In this document: piece by piece, positions 36,439 to 44,003 of the stretch
Numbering within the stretch: the stretch's first letter is position 1
Layout: every line of letters begins with the position of its first letter
From: Couchioplanes caeruleus
GTDB lineage: Bacteria > Actinomycetota > Actinomycetes > Mycobacteriales > Micromonosporaceae
DNA: 64,000 bases
Direction: 5' to 3'
Assembly: GCF_003751945.1 (NCBI RefSeq)
Contig: NZ_RJKL01000001.1
Span: 2,356,001-2,420,000 of the forward strand
The notes under the pieces: generated by a model
Databases searched by the model: none
Told to the model about the DNA's origin: nothing
The model's input: only the letters and a program-made list of their open reading frames with translations
Position numbers and translations under genes: made by a program

Positions 36439-36512
36439 CGGCGGCGGCGTGACGAGGCCGGGACGGCAGATGCGCGGCGTGTGCCACGCGGACTTCCTGT
36501 GCCCGTACTTAT
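36439..36512 (+). repeat. Dispersed 74-nt element, copy B
   Basis: Gapless 65/74 match to the minus strand of 22730-22803. This copy encodes a complete 14-residue ORF (ATG at 36470: MRGVCHADFLCPYL) that stops at 36514. GGCA/TGCC pairing around TGCGCGGCGTG could give a small hairpin in both copies. Confidence 0.75.
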
Positions 36513-36628
36513 GAAGGAGAAGGAACCCAGTAAAAGGATCAAGGAAAAACCCGGCCGCCGGAGTTCGCGGTGACGGTAGCCGTGACCTCGACGACGGTCT
36601 GCGTCGTCGCCGTGACTGGAGGTTAACA

Positions 36629-36697
36629 ATGTGGCTTCGGTCACCCCACGAGGTTGTTGAAGCCCGCGTGAGGGCCCTCACAGATTCGCCTACGTGA
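36629..36697 (+). CDS. Candidate 22-residue leader ORF before lipA
   Basis: ATG at 36629 with GGAGG 7 nt upstream, ending TGA at 36697, 52 nt before lipA. Peptide begins MWLRSPHEVVEARVRAL. The ribosome-binding site is stronger than that of most annotated genes here, and the peptide is rich in Arg and Val. It could be a real micro-protein or a leader peptide; nothing more can be said from one sequence. Confidence 0.35.
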   Translation: MWLRSPHEVVEARVRALTDSPT

Positions 36698-36736
36698 GCC
36701 TCGTCGCCCCTGCGACGGTTGATCTTGCATTCGGCG

Positions 36737-36742
36737 TAACCT
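36737..36742 (+). promoter_or_regulatory. -10 box, leaderless promoter of lipA
   Basis: TAACCT followed by 7 nt and the GTG at 36750. Confidence 0.45.
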
Positions 36743-36749
36743 CAAAGTC

Positions 36750-37673
36750 GTGACTATTGCTCCCGAGGGCCGCCGCATGCTGCGCATCGAGGCACGCAAC
36801 GCCGAGACTCCCATCGAGCGGAAGCCGCCGTGGATCAAGGTCAAGGCCAAGATGGGCCCGGAATACACGCACATGCGCGGGCTGGTCCAGAAGGAGGGCC
36901 TGCACACCGTCTGCCAGGAGGCGGGTTGCCCCAACATTTACGAATGCTGGGAAGACCGTGAAGCGACCTTCCTCATCGGCGGCGACCAGTGCACGCGGCG
37001 GTGCGACTTCTGCCAGATCGACACAGGCAAGCCCGCCGAGTTCGACGCCGACGAGCCGCGCCGGGTGGGCGAGTCCGTCGCCACCATGGGCCTCAAGTAC
37101 GCGACGGTCACCGGCGTGGCCCGCGACGACCTGCCCGACGGCGGCGCGTGGCTCTACGCCGAGACGGTGCGCCAGATCCACAAGCTGCAGCCGGGCTGCG
37201 GCGTGGAGCTGCTGATCCCCGACTTCAACGCCGAGCCCGACCAGCTCGCCGAGGTCTTCGGCGCGGCACCCGAGGTGCTCGCCCACAACGTCGAGACCGT
37301 GCCCCGCATCTTCAAGCGGATCCGGCCGGCCTTCCGCTACGAGCGCTCGCTCGATGTCATCACCCAGGCCCGCGCGGCCGGCCTGGTCACCAAGTCCAAC
37401 CTGATCCTGGGCATGGGCGAGGAGCGCGCCGAGGTCTCCCAGGCCCTGCGCGACCTGCACGCCGCCGGCTGCGAGCTGATCACCATCACCCAGTATCTGC
37501 GGCCCACCCCGCGCCATCACCCGGTGGAGCGCTGGGTGAAGCCCGAGGAGTTCGTCGAGCTGCGCGAGGAGGCCGAGCAGATCGGCTTCGCCGGCGTGAT
37601 GTCGGGTCCGCTGGTCCGCTCGTCATACCGGGCCGGCCGGCTCTACCGCCAGGCGCTGGAGGCCCGCGGCTGA
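36750..37673 (+). CDS. lipA: Lipoyl synthase LipA
   Basis: 307 residues from GTG 36750. Radical-SAM enzyme that inserts two sulfurs into octanoyl-lipoyl domains. Auxiliary cluster cysteines lie in [20 protein letters not shown], the SAM cluster motif is [11 protein letters not shown], and the sacrificial-cluster serine lies near the C-terminus ([10 protein letters not shown]). Complete and of normal length. Works after LipB on the E2 and GcvH proteins. Confidence 0.97.
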   Translation: MTIAPEGRRMLRIEARNAETPIERKPPWIKVKAKMGPEYTHMRGLVQKEGLHTVCQEAGCPNIYECWEDREATFLIGGDQCTRRCDFCQIDTGKPAEFDADEPRRVGESVATMGLKYATVTGVARDDLPDGGAWLYAETVRQIHKLQPGCGVELLIPDFNAEPDQLAEVFGAAPEVLAHNVETVPRIFKRIRPAFRYERSLDVITQARAAGLVTKSNLILGMGEERAEVSQALRDLHAAGCELITITQYLRPTPRHHPVERWVKPEEFVELREEAEQIGFAGVMSGPLVRSSYRAGRLYRQALEARG

Positions 37674-37691
37674 CGGAGAGGCTCCGGCCCT

Positions 37692-37697
37692 TACACT
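37692..37697 (+). promoter_or_regulatory. -10 box, leaderless promoter of the DUF4191 gene
   Basis: TACACT followed by 7 nt and the ATG at 37705, lying 18 nt after the lipA stop. Confidence 0.45.
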
Positions 37698-37704
37698 TTC
37701 GGCT

Positions 37705-38397
37705 ATGGCAAAACCCGAGGAGAAGGTTCCGTTCCGCGAGCGCCTGAAGCAGATCGGCCAGGTCTTCGCGTTCACGGCACGGCAGGACAAATGGTTCGTC
37801 CCGCTGGTGGTCGGCGCGGTGCTGATTCCCCTGGCGCTCACCGTGCTGTTCGTCCTCCTGGACTTCGGCTGGATCTGGATCCCGATCGGCATCATGGTCA
37901 CCCTGCTGGCCGTGCTGATCGTGCTGAACCTGCGCTCCAACGCGGCGATGATGAACGCGGCCGAGGGCCAGCCCGGCGCCGCCGCCTCGATCATGGAGAA
38001 CATGCGCGGCGACTGGCGCGTACGCCCGGCGGCCAGCTCCACCACCCAGTTCGACATGATCCACATCGTGGTCGGCCGCCCCGGCGTGATCCTCCTCGGC
38101 GAGGGCCAGCCCCAGCGCGTCCGTACCCTGCTGGGTCAGGAGAAGCGCCGCCTCTCCAAGGTCATCGGCAACGCCCCGATGTACGACTACGTGATCGGCG
38201 CCGAGGAGGGCGAGCTCTCCATCCGCAAGCTGCGGACGACCATGATGAAGCTCCCCCGCAACCTGACGGGCAAGGACGTCAACGCTCTGGACAAGCGCCT
38301 GGGCGCCCTGCTGGCCCGCCCTCAGATGCCGAAGGGCGCCATCCCGAAGAACATGCGGCCGAGCAAGGGCGCGTTCCGCCAGCAGCGCCCCCGCTGA
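37705..38397 (+). CDS. DUF4191 family membrane protein
   Basis: 230 residues from ATG 37705. Short basic head (PFRERLKQIGQVFAFTARQD), two hydrophobic helices at about residues 33-75, then a soluble domain with GDWRVRPAASSTTQFDMIH, VVGRPGVILLGEGQPQRVR and LRTTMMKLPRNLTGKDVNAL and a basic tail. This is the actinobacterial DUF4191 pattern, regularly found next to lipA. Function unknown; inner-membrane protein with a cytosolic domain. Confidence 0.9.
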   Translation: MAKPEEKVPFRERLKQIGQVFAFTARQDKWFVPLVVGAVLIPLALTVLFVLLDFGWIWIPIGIMVTLLAVLIVLNLRSNAAMMNAAEGQPGAAASIMENMRGDWRVRPAASSTTQFDMIHIVVGRPGVILLGEGQPQRVRTLLGQEKRRLSKVIGNAPMYDYVIGAEEGELSIRKLRTTMMKLPRNLTGKDVNALDKRLGALLARPQMPKGAIPKNMRPSKGAFRQQRPR

Positions 38398-38482
38398 CCC
38401 GGGCGCCTCGCCGCCGGCTCTGGGCACCTCGGCGACCCCCTCGGGATCGAGTCACGGGCGGCGTTGTGTCCGTTTGAACGAT

Positions 38483-39625
38483 ATGTCCGTGAAAAGTCGA
38501 CGTTCTGTCGACGCCGTCGACGGTGCAGCAACGCACTCGCTCCGCTGGCCCTGGCTCCTCTCCGACCCGGGGGCTGCTGACCGCCGCCTGCGTGGTCGTC
38601 GGCGTCGGGATCCTGGCCTCGGTCATGATGCTGCCGATCGCCACCGACGTCCGCGGGCCCGACCGGGCGAAACTCCAGATCGAGGCCATCAAGTACGGGC
38701 TCGGCTTCTTCGCCGCCGGCGGGCGGCGGCCGCGTTGCTCCTGGCCGTACGCCGTCAGCGGCTGTCGGAGCACACTCACGAGCTCGAGCTGCGCAAGCAC
38801 GCGCACACCGAGGTCGACGCCACCGAACGCGGCTTCCGGCACGCCTCCTTCCATGGCGTCGCGGACTTCACGGAGGCCACCTTCTCCGGAGGCGCCTGGT
38901 TCCGCGACGCGACGTTCCACGTCAACGCCGAATTCCGAGGAGCGGCGTTCAGCCTCGAGGCAGACTTCCGCCGGGCGACGTTCCAGGAGAACGCCGGCTT
39001 CCGCGACGCCGTCATCTCCGCCAAGGCGGACTTCGACCGGGCGATCTTCTCGGGCGGCGGCTGGTTCGGCGAGGCCACGTTCTGCGGCAACGCCTGGTTC
39101 CGCAAGACGCGGTTCCGTGACGTCGCCTGGTTCGGCAAGGCGCACTTCGGCGCCGACGCCCGATTCCGAACCGCCGCGTTCGCCGGCGACACCGCCCTCC
39201 GCGCCGCCACCTTCGACGGGATCGCCGAGTTCAGCCGGGCATCATTCGCGGCGGAGGCGGTGTTCGACGACGCGACCTTCGCCGCGAGCGCCTGGTTCGG
39301 TGAGGGCAACTTCGCCGGAAGAACCAGCTTCCACACGGCGACGTTCGCGGACGCGGCCTGGTTCGGCGACACCATTTTCCTGGGCGACGCCGGCTTCGAC
39401 GCAACGCGGATCCAGTCCGAGTCCGTACGGGTCGGCCGGACCACCGCGAAGATCACCAAGGCGCAGCGAGAGGACGTCAACGGCGACAGTCGCGTGGACC
39501 TTCTGATCCACGTCTCGACACAAGCCATCGGTCTCCGCGCGGGCGACGCCGTCCTACCCGTGGCCGCAACGCTCCGCAGCGGAGTGCCATTCGTCGGTAC
39601 CGACCGCGTTCGGGTGCTGAAATGA
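38483..39625 (+). CDS. Pentapeptide-repeat membrane protein with two compensating frameshifts
   Basis: Frame is open from TTG 38474 / ATG 38483 to 39625 (~380 aa). Residues from ~130 carry long pentapeptide repeats of the A(D/N)F/WF type (FTEATFSGGAWFRDATF, FRGAAFSLEADFRRATF), a right-handed beta helix. Between 38574 and 38720 this frame is Arg-rich nonsense, whereas the +1 frame encodes a plausible membrane helix (LLTAACVVVGVGILASVMML) and DRAKLQIEAIKYGLGFFA. One G too many at 38569-38573 and one G too few at 38721-38723 would explain both. The downstream 105-residue membrane gene overlaps the stop (ATGA). Confidence 0.75.
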   Translation: MSVKSRRSVDAVDGAATHSLRWPWLLSDPGAADRRLRGRRRRDPGLGHDAADRHRRPRARPGETPDRGHQVRARLLRRRRAAAALLLAVRRQRLSEHTHELELRKHAHTEVDATERGFRHASFHGVADFTEATFSGGAWFRDATFHVNAEFRGAAFSLEADFRRATFQENAGFRDAVISAKADFDRAIFSGGGWFGEATFCGNAWFRKTRFRDVAWFGKAHFGADARFRTAAFAGDTALRAATFDGIAEFSRASFAAEAVFDDATFAASAWFGEGNFAGRTSFHTATFADAAWFGDTIFLGDAGFDATRIQSESVRVGRTTAKITKAQREDVNGDSRVDLLIHVSTQAIGLRAGDAVLPVAATLRSGVPFVGTDRVRVLK

Positions 39626-39939
39626 CCACCATGACGGATAAGCACCCGGCCCGCGGGCACATCATGGCGATCGGCCGCGCAGTGGTCGCTGTCGGGCTGG
39701 CCGTCATGGGGGGCTTCTTCTCGGTGGGCTGGTATCTGGCAATCGCGTTCGAGGTGCGTCCGATCGAAGGCACGGGCAACGACCTGGCCGCCGCCGGCTA
39801 CGGGATCCTCCTGCTCGTCACCCTTGCCGTACCGATGATCGCATGGAGGTATCTGCTTCCCAGGGTGCGCTGGTGGGGCATCCCTGCGACGCTCCTGGTC
39901 GCTCTCGGCACCTACGCCGCGTTCACCTCGAACCTGTGA
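39622..39939 (+). CDS. Small membrane protein (105 aa)
   Basis: 105 residues from ATG 39622 in an ATGA overlap with the pentapeptide-repeat gene. Three hydrophobic segments (RAVVAVGLAVMGGFFSVGWYL, GYGILLLVTLAVPMIAW, WWGIPATLLVALGTYAAF). No recognisable family. Translational coupling suggests it works with the pentapeptide-repeat protein at the membrane. Confidence 0.7.
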   Translation: MTTMTDKHPARGHIMAIGRAVVAVGLAVMGGFFSVGWYLAIAFEVRPIEGTGNDLAAAGYGILLLVTLAVPMIAWRYLLPRVRWWGIPATLLVALGTYAAFTSNL

Positions 39940-39966
39940 TCGCTCGCCGTTAGCGGCATACATTGC

Positions 39967-40001
39967 CCCTGGCGGGACTGGCGCAGCCGGTCCCGCCAGG
40001 G
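39967..40001. terminator. Long hairpin at the left edge of the accessory region
   Basis: CCCTGGCGGGAC (39967-39978) pairs perfectly with GTCCCGCCAGGG (39990-40001); inner bases extend the stem to 16 bp with one G-T pair and a GCA loop. No T-run. It lies between the small membrane gene and the convergent MerR-type gene and probably stops transcription from both sides. Confidence 0.6.
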
Positions 40002-40080
40002 AGCTGCTCTGAAGGAGTGCCCCTACGGCTGGGGGTTAAGGGGCTCTCCGCGGATGACGGTGTAGCCCCACCGAGCGTTG

Positions 40081-40830
40081 TCACTTCTGGGCTTCCGACG
40101 GACCCGACTGGGGCTCCCCGGAAGATGTCAGCGCCAGGAGTCCAGACGCCGCTCGGAGAAGGGCGCGCGAACGCGAGTTGATGTGCGCGTCCCGTGCCCG
40201 GAGAGCGGCGGTGATGTCGGAAGTGCGCCCGCGCTGCCGCAGGGCCGGCATGAGCGCGCGCAGCGGCGGGATGCGATAGCCGGCAAGGCGCAATTGGTGC
40301 ACGATCCGCGCGTCCTGGACATCGGCTGGGGTGTAGATGCGTGCACGTCCGCGAACTGCTCGAGTGGGGGTGAGCAGGCCTTGCCGGTCCCAGTACCGCA
40401 ACGTCGAGGTGGGCACTCCCAGCGCGGAAGCCAGTTCGGAGATGGTCATGGCGTCGTTGGGGCGGACGTCGTCAAGGGGTTCGGCCCTGATCGCGGCGAC
40501 CGCAGCTCTAGCTAGCTCGACGTGCCGCCGCTCAGCGTGCAGGCAGGCGTGCGCCATGTCGACGAGCGCAAGCACCTCGTTTTCCGTGCCGGCGCGTGCG
40601 ATGCGTATGAGCTTCTTCGCCTCGGCGGCCCCCACACCTCCGGCGAGGACGACGTAGGTTGCTGCCGCTAGCGCGTGGATTTCGGTCCACATGCGATAAC
40701 CCGACGGAGTACGCGTGGGCGGCTCCAGTACCCCGTCACGTTCGAGGTTGCGCACCTGCTGGACGGAGCAGCCAGCGTGTCGGGCCACGTCGGCAGTCCG
40801 CAAGGGGTGGTGGAGAGTTGCCGCCGTCAT
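40081..40830 (-). CDS. Transcriptional regulator with two MerR-type HTH domains
   Basis: 249 residues from ATG 40830. First MerR-type winged helix at ~10-50 (LRTADVARHAGCSVQQVRNL, then EPPTRTPSGYRMW); a helical middle (YVVLAGGVGAAEAKKLIRIA); and a second at ~125-195 (MTISELASALGVPTSTLRYW, RGRARIYTPADVQDARIVHQ). Tandem MerR heads in one chain are known in a TioE-like actinobacterial group. No ligand cysteines are seen. Divergent from the DUF6194 gene with 57 bp between starts, so it probably controls that gene and itself. Confidence 0.85.
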   Translation of the reverse strand: MTAATLHHPLRTADVARHAGCSVQQVRNLERDGVLEPPTRTPSGYRMWTEIHALAAATYVVLAGGVGAAEAKKLIRIARAGTENEVLALVDMAHACLHAERRHVELARAAVAAIRAEPLDDVRPNDAMTISELASALGVPTSTLRYWDRQGLLTPTRAVRGRARIYTPADVQDARIVHQLRLAGYRIPPLRALMPALRQRGRTSDITAALRARDAHINSRSRALLRAASGLLALTSSGEPQSGPSEAQK

Positions 40831-40887
40831 CGTCGAGGCCTCACGATCAAAAGTCTCCACTAGCAGTTCAATGTGACGCTGGAACAC

Positions 40888-41409
40888 ATGGACATGGACG
40901 ACATCATCAACCACGCGAAGGTTCTGGACGACGTACTCGTCCTGCAACCGCAACCCGGCGACGCGTCGCCCGAAGTCAGCTGGGGAGACACGTTCATCTA
41001 CTACGCGCCCGACGGTGTAATCCCGGCGACACAACCCTTCGCCACGATCGTGACGAAGGACTACCCCGACGAGCCCCGTTCTGGTCTGGACCAGCCAGGC
41101 ACCTTTCGACTCAACATCGCCGCGCCCAAGGCGCAGTTCGCGCGAGTCATCGGCTCATCGCCTCGAGATGCCATGAAAGCCCACCACGACGCCCACGTCC
41201 GCGACACGTGGTTCCCCCATCCGGTCTACGGCGGGGCGGGGTGGCTGTCCGTCGTCAACCCCGACACACAACTCCCCGAGGCGCTGAGCCTGCTCGACGC
41301 CGCCCACAAGGCTGCGCGCGACCGGCATCAGCGACGAACGGCGGATGACGACGCCGACCAGCCCAGCCCACTAGTGGCTCGAAGCGGCACCCGGCCGCCA
41401 TCACTTTGA
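40888..41409 (+). CDS. DUF6194 family protein
   Basis: 173 residues from ATG 40888 (GTG 40873 and ATG 40894 are alternatives). Recognisable run DASPEVSWGDTFIYYAPDG, then QPFATIVTKDYPDEP, GTFRLNIAAPKAQF and HDAHVRDTWFPHPVYGGAGW. This is the DUF6194/luciferase-like small-protein family common in actinobacteria; function unknown. It pairs with the divergent double-MerR regulator. The last ~20 residues run into the transposon remnant region and look low quality. Confidence 0.82.
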   Translation: MDMDDIINHAKVLDDVLVLQPQPGDASPEVSWGDTFIYYAPDGVIPATQPFATIVTKDYPDEPRSGLDQPGTFRLNIAAPKAQFARVIGSSPRDAMKAHHDAHVRDTWFPHPVYGGAGWLSVVNPDTQLPEALSLLDAAHKAARDRHQRRTADDDADQPSPLVARSGTRPPSL

Positions 41410-41455
41410 CACGCGACACCGTGGTCCGGCGGCCAGCCCACGTGCCAGTGGGCTG

Positions 41456-41512
41456 TCGCCGACCAAGGACCGCCTTGCGGATACGAGCATTGACGCTGTC
41501 GATCGCGTTCGT
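41456..41512 (-). pseudogene. IS256-like transposase remnant, C-terminal piece
   Basis: Minus-strand reading just left of the IS110 element gives NAIDSVNARIRKAVLGRR, matching the C-terminal NAIES(L/V)NARxR signature of IS256-family transposases. The missing preceding part is found on the other side of the IS110 element at 43000-43098. Truncated downstream by the DUF6194 end. Confidence 0.65.
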
Positions 41513-41773
41513 ACCCGGTATGAAATCCGGTGGAGGCCCGCGTGGTGTTCCGCTGGCCCGGCGATCGTGGTCGGGCATACGGTGTGACCGTCCGGAACAG
41601 GGGCCTTCGGGGAACACGTATGGGCAGGCCGTTCTTGCTCTGTGGGCTGCGAGCCCGTGTTAGTAGTTGGCCGCCCCTGCGACTGGTCCGGCTGCGCTGC
41701 GAGCGCGTATCCGTAGGTGTCGTTCCGTCCCAGCGGTTCCCCACCCAGTCGATCGGTGAAGGGAGCCGCCGCC
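41513..41773 (+). ncRNA. Candidate bridge-RNA region of the IS110 element
   Basis: The non-coding left end upstream of the transposase, where IS110-group elements encode their bridge RNA. Two hairpins with identical GCG loops are visible: GGGCT-GCG-AGCCC at 41644-41656 and GCGCT-GCG-AGCGC at 41694-41706. Location and structure only; no guide pairing has been demonstrated. Confidence 0.3.
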
Positions 41774-42989
41774 ATGGTTCGTTATATCGGGATGGACGTG
41801 CACCGCGAGTTCGCGCAACTGGCCGTCCTTGAGGACGGGCTGGCTCGAGACGAGGGCCGCATCGGTGTGACGCCGGAGGCGTTGCGGGCCTGGGCGGCTG
41901 GGCTCCGCGGATGATCAGATCGCGTTGGAGGCGACCGGTAACAGCGACGCGATCGCGAACCTGCTGATCCCTCTCGTGGCGCGGGTGGTGGTGTCGAATC
42001 CGTCCAAGACCCGGGTGATCGCAGAGGCGAAGGTCAAGACCGACAAGGTCGACGCGCGGATCCTGGCCCAACTGCTCGCGGCGGACTTCCTGCCGCCGGT
42101 GTGGCTGCCCGACGAACGGATCCGCCGGCTGCGCCGGCAGGTGACCCGCCGGGCGCATCTGGTGCGTCAGCGCACCCGGGTCAAGAACCAGGTCCACGCC
42201 ATCCTGGCTCGCAATCTCGCGCCGACGCCGCCGGTGTCCGACCTGTTCGGCAAGACCGGCCGGCACTGGCTGTCCCGGCAGGTGTTACCCGCCGATGAGC
42301 GTGCCAGTGTGCAGGCGCTGCTACGGCAGATGGACTTCCACGGCGACGAGCTTGCCATCGTCGACCGGGAACTCGCCGTCGAGGCGTTCGCCGACCCGAT
42401 GGTGACCCGGTTGATGACCATACCCGGCATCGACGCAATCGCCGCGATCTCCATCGTGGCCGCGGTCGGCGACTTTACCCGCTTCACCGACGCCGACAAG
42501 CTGGTCGCCTATGTCGGGCTGAACCCGAAGGTCCGCCAGTCCGGCAACTCCGCCCCGGTGCATGGCCGGATCAGCAAGGCCGGCCGGGCCCACGTCCGTG
42601 GCGTCCTCGTCGAGGCGGCCTGGTCGGCCAGCCACGCCCCGGGACCGCTGCGCGCCTTCTACCAGCGGGTCAAGGCACGCCGCGGCTTCCAAACCGCGAT
42701 CGTCGCGACCGCCCGTAAGATGACCACCCTCGCCTGGCATCTCGTCACCAAGGAGCAAAATTACGCCTTCGCCCGGCCCGGCCTGACCGCGCACAAGCGA
42801 CGCAAACTCGAACTGACCGCCGGGGCACCGTCACGGCGCGGGAACTTCCGCATCCCGGGTGCGGCCTACAACGACAAACAGCGACGCGCCGCCGAAACCG
42901 CAGTGGCCGAGCAGGCCGAGCACGCCTACGAAGTCTTCGTCGCGCACTGGCAACCACACAATCCCGCGAAAACCCGTGCTGCGACTTGA
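41774..42989 (+). pseudogene. IS110-family transposase, frameshifted
   Basis: ATG 41774 (GAAGGGAG upstream) gives MVRYIGMDVHREFAQLAVLE with the first catalytic Asp, but stops at 41914. The remainder (from 41925) is in another frame and includes LEATGNSDAIA with the second acidic residue, VDARILAQLL, and the C-terminal transposase-20 domain with the catalytic-type Ser in VRQSGNSAPVHGRISKAGRA. Loss of one CG pair near 41905 (expected CGCGCGGATGAT, seen CGCGGATGAT) would explain the shift. The element is probably inactive in cis unless this is a sequencing error. Confidence 0.85.
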
Positions 42990-42999
42990 CGATTTCATC

Positions 43000-43153
43000 C
43001 GTCGAGCAGATGACCTTGCGGATCTCCACGTCAAAGGCGAGGAACGGCACGAACTCGGCCCATGCGTCGGACCAGAGCTTCACGATCGCCAGGGTATTTC
43101 CTGCCCCAGGTCTCGGCGAACTCCATGAACCGCTCGGTCGCGGCGTCGTGCGT
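43000..43153 (-). pseudogene. IS256-like transposase remnant, central piece
   Basis: Minus-strand readings in two frames give AATERFMEFAETWGRKYPG (43153-43088) and LAIVKLWSDAWAEFVPFLAF followed by EIRKVICST (43098-43000). These fit the IS256-family region just before NAIESLN. A frameshift lies near 43095. The rest continues at 41512 downward, interrupted by IS110. Confidence 0.7.
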
Positions 43154-43258
43154 GTCAAAGCCAAACCTTCGAGCGGACGTCAGCGCGAACCTGCTCGCGA
43201 GCGGCGCTGCCGGCCTGCTGGCCCAGCAGGCCGGCAGCGCCGTCCGCAGCGTACCGGC

Positions 43259-43393
43259 CCAGCACAGGTCCACCGTCGGCCGAGACACTCCCGCCAGAGC
43301 GGCAGTGTCTTTCTTCGTCCGACCCTCGGCATGCCACAACGCGATCTGCGCCCGCGTCCCGACTGCCGCCGACACTTCCGTGCTGGTCGTCAA
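43259..43393 (-). pseudogene. IS630-like helix-turn-helix remnant
   Basis: Minus-strand frame TRAQIALWHAEGRTKKDTAA then LAGVSRPTVDLCW resembles the N-terminal HTH of IS630-type transposases. No continuation is recognisable. The stretch 43154-43496 otherwise shows nothing. Confidence 0.5.
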
Positions 43394-43496
43394 GCACGAA
43401 GCTCAGCTCGCTAATCCGCCGTCAGGTCCACTCGACCATCCAACCACACCAACGTCACGTAAAAGGCAACAGCATCACGATGCACTAAGCGCCATG

Positions 43497-44003
43497 TCAA
43501 CGGACTGACCGGGCAAGCTCGTTCGCCGTCCCACCCGGGTCAACGATGTCGAGCACGTCAAGTGCAGCTTCGTAGCAGGCCTCATCGTCGAGCGCCTCCC
43601 GAACAATTAGCCAGAGCGATTCCCGAACACGAGCGGCGCACCGTTCGAGGAGCGCACCGTTTCCACGTTCGACCTCGTCACTGGCTGGAGCGCCGGACAG
43701 GATTAGATACATCAACTCAAGCACTGCAATCCGAACCCAGCGCGGCCGGGGGTCGACCAGCGAGGCCGCCAAGACGCCGACCGCCGGCTCAGCCGCGCTG
43801 TAAAGATCGGCTTGAGGCACAATCTTGTCTTCGAGAGAGTCTTCGGCGGTATCAATCCTTTCCCGATCCGACTTAAGAAGCGACATTAGAGCTTGCCCCA
43901 CATCCGCCGCCGAAACGCCTTCGAGCTTCCGGTAACTGCCCCAATCAGTCGCCTCGATAAGTCGCTCAGCAAGACCGGCGGATCCAGCATTTACCTCAGT
44001 CAA
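43497..44003 (-). CDS. Putative immunity protein for the RHS toxin (HEAT-like)
   Basis: 168 residues from TTG 44003. GGAGGT sits about 7 nt upstream inside the end of the rhs gene, and the start overlaps the rhs stop by 8 nt. The protein is acidic and mainly helical (AERLIEATDWGSYRKLEG, SAAEPAVGVLAASLVDPRPR, WVRIAVLELMYLILSGAP, CYEAALDVLDIVDPGG), with HEAT-like helix pairs. A small, divergent, lower-GC (about 58%) gene directly after a polymorphic toxin C-terminus is the expected place for the immunity gene. No named family is recognised; the assignment rests on position and fold impression. Confidence 0.6.
   Translation of the reverse strand: MTEVNAGSAGLAERLIEATDWGSYRKLEGVSAADVGQALMSLLKSDRERIDTAEDSLEDKIVPQADLYSAAEPAVGVLAASLVDPRPRWVRIAVLELMYLILSGAPASDEVERGNGALLERCAARVRESLWLIVREALDDEACYEAALDVLDIVDPGGTANELARSVR

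Larger units (their letters stand above)
36301..36749 (+). promoter_or_regulatory. Leader/intergenic region before lipA
   Basis: 449 bp without a conventional gene. In order: the 10-bp repeats; a hairpin CCGACGGC-CGTT-GCCGTCGG at 36380-36399 that may end the lipB unit; the dispersed element copy at 36439-36512; a hairpin CGACGACG-GTCTG-CGTCGTCG at 36589-36609; a 22-codon ORF with a strong ribosome-binding site; and the lipA -10 box. Two further tiny ORFs overlap as ATGA at 36470-36514 (14 aa) and 36511-36573 (20 aa, Lys-rich). Confidence 0.5.
41513..42999 (+). mobile_element. IS110-family insertion sequence
   Basis: 1487-bp element whose ends are fixed by the interrupted IS256-like reading frame. 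CGT occurs at both junctions (41510-41512 and 43000-43002) and only one copy is needed to rejoin the host codons TCG ACG AAC. Subterminal 8-bp inverted repeats ATGAAATC (41520-41527) and GATTTCAT (42991-42998). It has 261 nt of non-coding left end, one transposase gene (frameshifted) and almost no right-end non-coding DNA. This is the layout of the IS110 group whose left end encodes a guide ('bridge') RNA. Confidence 0.8.

Noticed and set aside
36290..36487. Minus-strand ORF starting MAHAAH, similar to one at 22755 (plus)
   Set aside because: The similarity is real but is fully explained by the shared 74-nt element; the frames diverge right after it.
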